Assembly (NCBI GenBank): GCA_020630455.1
Contig: JAHDBK010000155.1
Coordinates: 1-6,382 of the forward strand
Reading direction: 5' to 3'
From: Saprospiraceae bacterium
GTDB taxonomy: Bacteria; Bacteroidota; Bacteroidia; Chitinophagales; Saprospiraceae
Length of the DNA stretch: 6,382 bases
Below are positions 1 through 6,382 of the stretch, piece after piece. Below the pieces are notes generated by a model, which saw only the letters and a list, made by a program, of their open reading frames with translations, did not search any database and was not told the origin of the DNA. Within the stretch, counting starts at the first letter, position 1. Each line of letters begins with the position of its first letter. The position numbers and the translations under genes were made by a program.

Positions 1-176
1 TAATAATTAGATTTATTTGTTAAATAATAATAACTTTATATATATCTTTTACGTCTTAATAATAAACACTTTAAATAAAGATTATTACAAATAGTGCTTA
101 TTTTAATAAACTTAAATAATAATCCAAGCAATATTAATTGTGATAATCCTAAAATTATTGATATAAATAATTAGTG
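1..176. other. A/T-rich non-coding leader upstream of the secreted protease gene
   Basis: This stretch is almost entirely A and T and has stop codons at short intervals in all frames, so no upstream gene end is visible. An in-frame TAA at 168-170 closes the protease reading frame just before its start. A weak match to the Bacteroidota promoter pattern (TTTG, about 20 nt, TAnnTTTG) can be read as TTTG at 16-19, a 23-nt spacer, and TATCTTTT at 43-50. It has one mismatch in the -7 element and would leave an untranslated leader of about 120 nt. In sequence this A/T-rich such matches arise by chance, so the promoter is only a suggestion. No riboswitch-like or strongly structured element was recognised. 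Confidence 0.6.
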
Positions 177-3100
177 ATGAAATATACTTTTTACACAATC
201 CTATTCTTTTTTCTATGTTCTTTTTCCATTCAATCTCAAGAATCTAATAAAATCTACTTCAAGTCAGGAGTTGTTGAAACTACCAACAATTTACAATCAA
301 TAGATTGGGATAATGATTTGCAAGAATATTTATGGGAAGAAGATTATTTTGTATTGATTCAATTTGAAACTAAACCGAATGTTAAAACTCAAAATAAATT
401 AGAAGCACTAGGAATTGAGGTTTTTAATTATATGCCAGATAATGCTTACCTTGTAAAAATTCCAAAAACCATTTGGACAAATAATTGGCATAAAGATTTT
501 GATATTCAATATGTTTCAGGTATTCAAAAAGAAAATAAATTATATTCTACTTTATATAATATCGAAGGAGAGCTTGAAATTAATGTTCAATTATATCCAA
601 ATGTAGATGAAACCAGATTCGAGGATGCAATCTCTGAACTAGGACTTACTAAGGTAAAAGATTTATTCGGAATATCGAATTTTGCATTTAAGGCTGATGA
701 AGGAAAAATTGAAGCAATTGCTAAAATACCTTGTGTGAAGTATATTAGCCCAATCGTTAAACCTGAATTATTAGTTGATGAAAATATTAGAAACGCTAGA
801 GCAGACTATGTAAAATCAACGACTACTTTAGGGCTTTCTGGTGATGGTGTATATGTAGGAATTGGTGATGGTGGAACAGTCCTCAATCACTATGATTTAA
901 ACGATAGATTAACCGTTTCTCCCAATGCTCCTGTCAGTAATCATGGCTCTGTTGTAACTGGAATTGTAGGAGGAAGTGGTCTAATAAGTCCAGAACACGA
1001 AGGGTTTGCTCCTCAAGTAGACCTTTATGCAGAGTTTTTTAATTTAATTATTAATAATACACCCGCCTTGTATACTTCTAATAATATGACCATTACAAAT
1101 AATTCTTATAGAGATGGTTATACTGATTTTTGTGCTGAAGCAGGCTTATATACTGTGATTTCTGAGTTTACAGATAATCAACTCAATACCCAAGACGAAG
1201 TCAATCACGTTTTTGCCGCTGGTAATGATGGAGGAATAACTTGTGCACCACTACCTACAGGCTATGGAACAGTTGCTCATCAATGGCAATCTTCTAAAAA
1301 TGCAATAGTAGTAGGTTCTATTACCTATGATAATAATATAGCAGGTAATTCAAGTAGAGGTCCTCTTAAAGATGGTAGAATTAAACCAGAAGTTGTTGCA
1401 GTAGGTGTTTCTGTAACATCTACTAGCACAGATAATAATTATAGTGGTGGCTCTGGAACAAGTTATGCAAGCCCTTCTACCGCAGGTACTTTAGCATTAT
1501 TAACAGAACACTATAAAGATTTAAATGGTGGTTCTAATCCCAAAGCAGATTTATTAAAAGCAACCTTATGTAATTCCGCAGATGATTTAGGTAATGCTGG
1601 TCCAGACTATATATATGGTTTTGGTAGAGTCAATGCCAGAAGAGCAGCAGATGTATTGACTAATACGACTTATTTTACAGGTAGCCTGTCTGGTGGAGGT
1701 AATGCTATGCATAATATTACAGTGCCTGCAGGTGCTGATGAGTTGAAAATAATGTTGTATTGGCATGATGTTTCTGCATCTCCTCTTTCTAACCCGGCAT
1801 TGGTGAATAATCTTGATTTAACAGTAGATGACCCTGTTGCTACAACATATAATCCTTGGGTTTTAGATCCCGTTAATCCAGCAAATATAGCTACTAGAAA
1901 TATTGATAATATTAATAATATTGAACAGTTTACAATTACTAATCCTACCGCTGGAACTTGGGTAGCTAATATAGATGCTACAACTATTCCAATTGGAACA
2001 CAAAACTATGTTCTAGTCTATGAAGTAAGGTCCGATGAATTAGTTTTAACTGCACCTTTAGGTGGTGAAATGTATAATGCTGGCGAAACGGTAAGCATTA
2101 CTTGGGATGCCATTGGTTATGGTGCTACAGGTTATACTTTGGAATATTCTTTAAATAGTGGAAGTACATGGACGCTTATTGATAATGCAGTATCTGGTAC
2201 AGCTACTCAATATGATTGGACAACACCAACAGTAATATCGAATCAAGTAAGAATTAGAATAACTGATAATTCTACTGCTACGACAAGTATGAGTGCAGCC
2301 GACTTTACAATTATGGCAGTACCTACAGGTTTATCTGTAAGTCCTAATTGTGGTGGTGAAATGTCTATTTCTTGGAATGCTGTTACAGGGGCAACAAGTT
2401 ATGATGTATTAAGATTGAATACGGGAACCAATACTATGGACTTTTTAATCAATGTAGCAGGTACAAGTCATACAGATACTGGACTCTCAACAGGAGAAGA
2501 GTATTTTTATTCCATTCAAGCTGTCTCAGGAGCAGTTAAAAGTCGCTATCCACAGGCAAGAGGAGCCATTGCATCAGGTGTATTAGTCAACACATTCCCA
2601 TATTCAGAAGATTTTGAAAGTACTAATGGTAATTTTTATACAGGTGGTAAAAATTCTTCTTGGGCATGGGGTAGTCCTTCAGGAACTTTAATTGATAGAG
2701 CTGCTGAAGGAAGTAATGCTTGGGTAACGAACCTTTCAGGTAATTATAATACAGGAGAAAATTCGTATTTATACACACCTTGTTTTGATTTAACCTCAAT
2801 GACTACACCGATATTTTCTTTTGCTTTTGCTCTAGATATTGAAGATAATGAAGTAGACCCTAATTCACTATATGATTATGCTCAAGTTTTTTATTCTACT
2901 AATGGTACTACATGGACGAGATTAGGAGTTCAAGGAGATGGTCATAATTGGTATAATAATGCAGGTACTCAAAATGTATGGGATGGAACGAAGAGTCATT
3001 GGCATAGTGTAAGTATTCCTGTTCCTGCCGCTGCTAGAACAAGTAGCACGAGGTTTAGATTTTTCTTAAATTCTGACCCTTTTGAAGTACAAGAAGGAAT

Positions 3101-4241
3101 TGCTATTGATGATATTCATATTTATGAATCAACCGCTATATATAGTGGAGCAAATACCAATGTAACACAAGCCGTTTCTGGAAGTAATTGGGTGCATTTT
3201 GATTCAGGAGGAAATAGAATTGTATCTATTAATCCTAATGGTCAAGATTTAGGTTCTACCGCTGTAGATGTATATATTAATGGTGCAGCAGTTAGATATA
3301 CCGATGACCAATATTATTTAGATAGAAATTGGAGAATTAATCCTACTAATGCTCCCGCTTCTAATGTAAGCCTAAGATTATATATGTTGGATACCGAAGT
3401 AGAAACATTAAGAGCAGCAACGGGCTGTGGTGTTTGTACAACGATTGAGGATGCATTTATTGCAGGGGTAACTAAATATACCAATAATGACGGTTCAGAA
3501 GATGGCACATTAGCAAATAACAATGGAGGAATATCTAATTACACTTTCTTTATACCTAATGCTGTTGATTTTGTACCTTATCAAGACGGTTATTATGTTG
3601 AATTTCAAGTGGCTGATTTTTCAGAATTTTATATCAATGGTGGAGGTCTAGGCATGAGCGAACCGCTTCCTGTTGAGCTATTGACTTTTGATGCTATTAA
3701 AAATGGCGAAGATGCTGTTCTTACTTGGCAAACCGCTTCTGAATTGAATTTTAGTCACTTTGAAATAGAAGTAGCCAAAGGCGATGAAGCTTTACTCAAT
3801 AATGATTTTATAAATATAGGAAAGGTATTTGGAAAAGGAGGTGAAACCAATGGAGCTGATTATAGATTTGTCGATGTCGAAGAAAACAAAAATGGTATTC
3901 GATATTATCGACTTAAAATGATAGATGTAGACGAAACTTTTGAATATAGTTTTGTTAGAAATGTTTTATTTAATAAAGAAATTTCTTTATCTATTTACCC
4001 TAATCCTATTAAAAATAATAATATTAATATTCAAATTGAGAATGTAGATTCACAAACTATTGATTTAGAAATTTGGAATGAATTAGGACAAAAAATACAT
4101 ACTCAAAATATCAATTTAGATAATGGTGTAAATACGATAAATATTGATGCTCACCAAATTCAACTAGCTTCAGGAAGCTATTGGATTAAATTAATTTCAG
4201 GCAGTTCAATTATAACGGAACCTTTTGTGTATGTGAAATAA
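177..4241 (+). CDS. Secreted subtilisin-like (S8, KP-43-like) serine protease with T9SS type A sorting domain
   Basis: This is a probable extracellular or cell-surface endopeptidase of 1354 residues. ATG at 177 is chosen over the in-frame GTG at 174 because it directly begins a Lys-then-hydrophobic signal peptide (residues 1 to about 21, ending SIQSQ). An in-frame stop at 168-170 prevents extension. Residues 22-205 are a propeptide that appears to hold two inhibitor-I9-like beta-alpha-beta units. The S8 domain (about 206-495) has the triad Asp231 (GIGDGG), His256 (NHGS) and Ser429 (GTSYASP), with oxyanion Asn350 (AAGND). Residues 500-617 match the C-terminal beta-barrel of KP-43-type subtilases (LVNNLDLTV...). 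Then come an Ig-like domain (621-713), an FN3-like domain (715-800), a MAM/lectin-like jelly roll ending AIDDIHIYE (804-984), an unnamed beta module with CGVC at 1084-1087 (986-1157), a beta-sandwich starting LPVELLTF (1164-1266), and a T9SS type A sorting domain (1268-1354; YPNP, GSYWIKL, terminal Lys). The family and export route are secure. The substrate is unknown; it may be nutritional or act in processing of surface proteins. Confidence 0.95.
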   Translation: MKYTFYTILFFFLCSFSIQSQESNKIYFKSGVVETTNNLQSIDWDNDLQEYLWEEDYFVLIQFETKPNVKTQNKLEALGIEVFNYMPDNAYLVKIPKTIWTNNWHKDFDIQYVSGIQKENKLYSTLYNIEGELEINVQLYPNVDETRFEDAISELGLTKVKDLFGISNFAFKADEGKIEAIAKIPCVKYISPIVKPELLVDENIRNARADYVKSTTTLGLSGDGVYVGIGDGGTVLNHYDLNDRLTVSPNAPVSNHGSVVTGIVGGSGLISPEHEGFAPQVDLYAEFFNLIINNTPALYTSNNMTITNNSYRDGYTDFCAEAGLYTVISEFTDNQLNTQDEVNHVFAAGNDGGITCAPLPTGYGTVAHQWQSSKNAIVVGSITYDNNIAGNSSRGPLKDGRIKPEVVAVGVSVTSTSTDNNYSGGSGTSYASPSTAGTLALLTEHYKDLNGGSNPKADLLKATLCNSADDLGNAGPDYIYGFGRVNARRAADVLTNTTYFTGSLSGGGNAMHNITVPAGADELKIMLYWHDVSASPLSNPALVNNLDLTVDDPVATTYNPWVLDPVNPANIATRNIDNINNIEQFTITNPTAGTWVANIDATTIPIGTQNYVLVYEVRSDELVLTAPLGGEMYNAGETVSITWDAIGYGATGYTLEYSLNSGSTWTLIDNAVSGTATQYDWTTPTVISNQVRIRITDNSTATTSMSAADFTIMAVPTGLSVSPNCGGEMSISWNAVTGATSYDVLRLNTGTNTMDFLINVAGTSHTDTGLSTGEEYFYSIQAVSGAVKSRYPQARGAIASGVLVNTFPYSEDFESTNGNFYTGGKNSSWAWGSPSGTLIDRAAEGSNAWVTNLSGNYNTGENSYLYTPCFDLTSMTTPIFSFAFALDIEDNEVDPNSLYDYAQVFYSTNGTTWTRLGVQGDGHNWYNNAGTQNVWDGTKSHWHSVSIPVPAAARTSSTRFRFFLNSDPFEVQEGIAIDDIHIYESTAIYSGANTNVTQAVSGSNWVHFDSGGNRIVSINPNGQDLGSTAVDVYINGAAVRYTDDQYYLDRNWRINPTNAPASNVSLRLYMLDTEVETLRAATGCGVCTTIEDAFIAGVTKYTNNDGSEDGTLANNNGGISNYTFFIPNAVDFVPYQDGYYVEFQVADFSEFYINGGGLGMSEPLPVELLTFDAIKNGEDAVLTWQTASELNFSHFEIEVAKGDEALLNNDFINIGKVFGKGGETNGADYRFVDVEENKNGIRYYRLKMIDVDETFEYSFVRNVLFNKEISLSIYPNPIKNNNINIQIENVDSQTIDLEIWNELGQKIHTQNINLDNGVNTINIDAHQIQLASGSYWIKLISGSSIITEPFVYVK

Positions 4242-4264
4242 ATTATAAGAGCATGTTTAACTCT

Positions 4265-4304
4265 AAAAAATCATTGTAGAAATCTATTTCTACAATGATT
4301 TTTT
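4265..4304 (+). terminator. Perfect 18-bp stem, 4-nt loop hairpin with A and T flanks (intrinsic terminator, possibly bidirectional)
   Basis: The arms at 4265-4282 and 4287-4304 are exact reverse complements, with loop TCTA at 4283-4286. The left arm opens with six A and the right arm ends in a T run reaching 4305, so the hairpin has a U-tract when read on either strand. It begins 23 nt after the protease stop codon, the expected place for a terminator of that gene. The next gene starts only 26 nt after the stem, so the element may also limit transcription of that gene or lie in its leader. The stem is A/T-rich but long and without mismatch. Confidence 0.85.
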
Positions 4305-4330
4305 TATATTTTTACTAAAAAAACAAATAA

Positions 4331-5344
4331 ATGAGTAAGTATCAAATCTTTTTACTTTCAATTATTATATGTTTTACGTTTAATATTAATGCACAAAAAG
4401 ATACCATTTTTATTAAAAATGCATCATTTGAAGGAGAACCTGACCCCGTTGTTCCACCTGATTTTTGGGAAGATTGTAATTTTAAGTATGAATCACCTAT
4501 TTCAACAATGCCAGGTTTTTTTGGAGAAGAAAAAAAAGCAATAGATGGTGAAACCTATTTAGGAATGAGTATCAGAGATAATGGAACGTGGGAGTCCACT
4601 TTTCAAGTCCTAGAAACGCCATTGAAAAAAGGTAAGACATATCACTTTAGTATTTACTTATCGGGCTCAGATGTTTTTGAAAGCTATTCTTATATCAGTG
4701 CATTGCCTAGAATTTTTGATGATCCAATTATACTTAAAATATGGGGGAGTGATTCTCTATGTGTACGTAGCCAATTATTAGCCGTTTCTCCTGTAATCAA
4801 TAGCCCAGAATGGAAAAAGTACCATTTTTATTTTACTTGCGATAAAGACTTTCCTAACCTTACATTGGAAGCCTATTATGCTCCTAGAAATATTAATGCC
4901 AACTCTATTTTATTTTTGGATAATATGTCGAATATTACAGAAGTAGAACCTAGAAAAGAAAAAAACAATTCGGAAATTGATAAGACTAGTTTTAAAAATG
5001 ATTATATAGATATCAATCGTTTTTTAAGTATTTTCTCTCCAGATTATATTGCCCTTTCTCCTAAAAATGGAAGACACAGGGCTTTTAATTATTTATATGA
5101 AATAGCCAATGTTCTAAAAAATAAAAACGCTAAATTAATAATCGGTATAAAACTAGATAAAAAAGGTCGAATGAAAAGTGAAGATTATAACTCCTTAGAA
5201 ATGATAAAAAGTGCTCTTTTATTATTTGGAGTAATCGAAGATGAAGAATACCAAGTACTCATCCAAGAAAAAAAAGTCTTTAAAAAACTAGACTGGACCT
5301 ACGAAATTGGCAATTTTGGTTTTGAAATAGTAGAGAGGAAGTAA
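4331..5344 (+). CDS. Exported protein of unknown function: jelly-roll/carbohydrate-binding-like N-terminus, OmpA-like degenerate C-terminus
   Basis: This is a 337-residue hypothetical protein. Residues 1-22 are a signal peptide (hydrophobic core LLSIIICFTF, end NINAQ). Cys14 is not in a lipobox, so a lipoprotein is unlikely. Residues 24-202 look like a beta jelly roll of the galactose- or carbohydrate-binding kind: an opening NASFEG, a central DGETYLGMSIRDNGTWE, the 'LKKGKTYHFSIYLS' strand and a closing ILFLDNMSNI. A charged linker (203-222) follows. Residues 223-337 have the helix-strand-helix order of an OmpA-type domain: YLYEIANVLK, then AKLIIGIKLDKKGR, then a helix ending LLLFGV. Asp276 would match the conserved OmpA Asp, but Ser288 sits where the peptidoglycan-binding Arg is expected. 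No T9SS sorting domain is present, so a periplasmic or outer-membrane-associated location is inferred. It follows the protease hairpin by 26 nt and precedes gldM by 208 nt. The reading frame is secure; the function is not known. Confidence 0.85.
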   Translation: MSKYQIFLLSIIICFTFNINAQKDTIFIKNASFEGEPDPVVPPDFWEDCNFKYESPISTMPGFFGEEKKAIDGETYLGMSIRDNGTWESTFQVLETPLKKGKTYHFSIYLSGSDVFESYSYISALPRIFDDPIILKIWGSDSLCVRSQLLAVSPVINSPEWKKYHFYFTCDKDFPNLTLEAYYAPRNINANSILFLDNMSNITEVEPRKEKNNSEIDKTSFKNDYIDINRFLSIFSPDYIALSPKNGRHRAFNYLYEIANVLKNKNAKLIIGIKLDKKGRMKSEDYNSLEMIKSALLLFGVIEDEEYQVLIQEKKVFKKLDWTYEIGNFGFEIVERK

Positions 5345-5552
5345 TTTTCATAATGTTCAAATTATAAATAAAATTCTTTATTATTACTGTAATTTTACTA
5401 ATTTTTTATTTTTAATAATAATAAATAAAATAACATCTATTAAAAAAAATGTAACCAATCCCACATCTCTGCATTATACTATCAAATTTCATAATTAATA
5501 AGTCGGAAAAAAGGAAAAGGAATATGGTTTCACCGTATTAAATTATATTATT
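5345..5552. other. A/T-rich intergenic region upstream of gldM
   Basis: No reading frame of useful size is visible. The region starts with A/T runs and has a purine-rich patch at about 5504-5522. A five-codon ATG-to-TAA frame (MVSPY) occupies 5524-5541 and ends 11 nt before the gldM start; it follows AAAAGGAAT and could be a chance leader ORF. No clean TAnnTTTG -7 element is present. The nearest match is TAATTTTC at 5342-5349, overlapping the preceding stop codon, with a TTTG at 5321-5324 (spacer 17 nt). The gap is long enough for gldM to have its own promoter, but none can be assigned confidently. Confidence 0.5.
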
Positions 5553-6382
5553 ATGTCTATACCAAAACAGCCACGACAATTAATGATTAATCTGATGTAC
5601 CTAGTACTGATGGCAATGTTAGCCCTCAATGTATCAGCAGAGATTATGAACGCCTTCCTAGCATTAGATGAAGGCATTTCAAACAGTAACGAAATCGTTG
5701 AAAAATCTAATATGCAAATGTTAGAAGCTATTTCGCAACAGGCGGATGCCTACAAAGAATACGAAATTTATCAAACTAAAGCCGAAGAAGCAAGAGCCGT
5801 TTCAAAAGAACTCAACGAATACGTGATGGCATTGAGAGCAGAATTATTCGATGCCGCAGGAGGTCCTGACCCAGAAAATACCCAACGCCCAGTTCGTTAC
5901 AAAGACAAAGACATTCCTACCCAATTATTAATTGAACAAGGAAGAGGGGAAGAGTTGAAACAAAAAATTAAAGAAGCAAGAGAACAATTATTGAACCTGA
6001 TTGATGATGAGGAAGCCAAAAGTGCTCTAGCATTGAGTTTGCCCCTTGAAGTACCTCAAAAACCTGAAGATAGCGATAAAAATTCATGGGCAGAATCTGC
6101 ATTTGAACAAATGCCTGTAGTCGCTATATTGCCGATGTTCAGCAAATGGAATAATGATGTCAAAACTTCTGAAACAGCTATTTTAAATCATTTTTATAAA
6201 AAAGCAAAAGGAGAAGAAATCATCCTAGATGAATACGAAGTTGTTGTATCTGCTGATAAGGGTTATGTCATCAAAGGAGAAGATTATACAGGAGAAGTGT
6301 TCTTAGGAGCATATAGCAGTACGAATAATAATATTACGGTAACAATTGACGGTAGAACTTATCCTGTTAAAAATGGAAAAGC
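5553..6382 (+). CDS. gldM: GldM, T9SS/gliding motility inner-membrane motor subunit (3' end cut by window)
   Basis: GldM pairs with GldL in the inner membrane to form the proton-driven motor of the type IX secretion system, and its periplasmic part reaches towards the GldK/GldN ring. The window holds 276 codons of a protein usually about 510-530 residues long, with no stop before the edge. Residues 8-28 contain the hallmark RQLMINLMYLVLMAML and LALNVS, the single transmembrane helix. Glu30 aligns by eye with the functionally important Glu31 of Flavobacterium johnsoniae GldM, and Arg8 with Arg9. Residues 36-220 are the helical first periplasmic domain, including the family-typical FEQMPVVAIL at 184-193. 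From about 225 (VVVSADKGYVIKGEDY) the beta-rich second domain begins. The ATG at 5553 is fixed by this N-terminal match; no Shine-Dalgarno sequence is obvious at normal spacing, as is common in Bacteroidota. gldL would normally lie immediately upstream but does not. By eye the gene is less A/T-rich than its two neighbours, which fits a conserved core gene. Confidence 0.95.
   Translation, partial: MSIPKQPRQLMINLMYLVLMAMLALNVSAEIMNAFLALDEGISNSNEIVEKSNMQMLEAISQQADAYKEYEIYQTKAEEARAVSKELNEYVMALRAELFDAAGGPDPENTQRPVRYKDKDIPTQLLIEQGRGEELKQKIKEAREQLLNLIDDEEAKSALALSLPLEVPQKPEDSDKNSWAESAFEQMPVVAILPMFSKWNNDVKTSETAILNHFYKKAKGEEIILDEYEVVVSADKGYVIKGEDYTGEVFLGAYSSTNNNITVTIDGRTYPVKNGK

Noticed and set aside
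80..124. 8-bp inverted repeat GATTATTA (80-87) and TAATAATC (117-124)
   Set aside because: The 29-nt loop and A/T-only composition make chance the better explanation.
174..176. GTG as the start of the protease gene
   Set aside because: It is in frame, but the adjacent ATG at 177 gives a standard Lys-hydrophobic signal peptide and is the more likely start; the difference is one residue.
2061..2364. 13-bp direct repeat GGTGGTGAAATGT at 2061-2073 and 2352-2364
   Set aside because: Both copies encode GGEM at the start of two adjacent beta domains (Ig-like and FN3-like). The match does not extend further, so there is no sign of a duplication or mobile element.
3314..3523. 69-codon open frame on the minus strand
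   Set aside because: It lies wholly inside the protease gene, in the unnamed beta module, and has no recognisable domain. It is a shadow of the real coding strand.
4307..4314. TATTTTTA as a -7 promoter element for the 337-residue protein gene
   Set aside because: It lacks the final G of TAnnTTTG, and the nearest upstream TTG (4274-4276) is 30 nt away, outside the usual spacing.
4331..4396. Lipoprotein signal peptide at Cys14 of the 337-residue protein
   Set aside because: The residues before the Cys are Ile-Ile-Ile, not a lipobox, and an ordinary signal peptidase I site follows at NINAQ.
5404..5430. 8-bp inverted repeat (5404-5411 and 5423-5430) downstream of the 337-residue protein gene
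   Set aside because: It is A/T-only with an 11-nt loop in sequence that is nearly all A and T, so it is too weak and too likely by chance to call a terminator.

Overview
This is a low-GC, strongly A/T-biased window from a Bacteroidota bacterium. The evidence is a T9SS type A C-terminal sorting domain on a secreted protease, a recognisable gldM (motor subunit of the type IX secretion and gliding machinery), A/T-rich leaders without clear Shine-Dalgarno sequences, and signal peptides ending in the '...QSQ' or '...NAQ' style common in the phylum. The first 35 residues of GldM and the mosaic architecture of the protease suggest Saprospiria or a neighbouring lineage, but that placement is a guess from memory and not a computed one.

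Layout: 1-176 is A/T-rich non-coding leader. 177-4241 (+) encodes a 1354-residue secreted subtilisin-like (S8, KP-43-like) protease with propeptide, catalytic domain, beta-barrel, Ig-like, FN3-like and MAM/lectin-like modules, an unnamed beta module and a T9SS sorting domain. 4265-4304 is a perfect 18-bp hairpin flanked by A and T runs, a likely terminator. 4331-5344 (+) encodes a 337-residue exported protein with an N-terminal jelly-roll or carbohydrate-binding-like region and a C-terminal region that looks like a degenerate OmpA-type domain. 5345-5552 is an A/T-rich gap with no convincing gene. 5553 to the window end (+) is the first 276 codons of gldM, truncated by the window edge.

How the genes relate: GldM forms, with GldL, the proton-driven inner-membrane motor that energises T9SS export. 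The protease carries the sorting tag for that same system, so the window holds both a piece of the machine and one of its probable clients. They do not look like one operon, because a strong hairpin and a long A/T-rich gap separate the three genes. The main contextual oddity is that gldM is not directly preceded by gldL. I see no RNA genes, CRISPR array, insertion sequence or phage feature, and no clear new multi-gene system.
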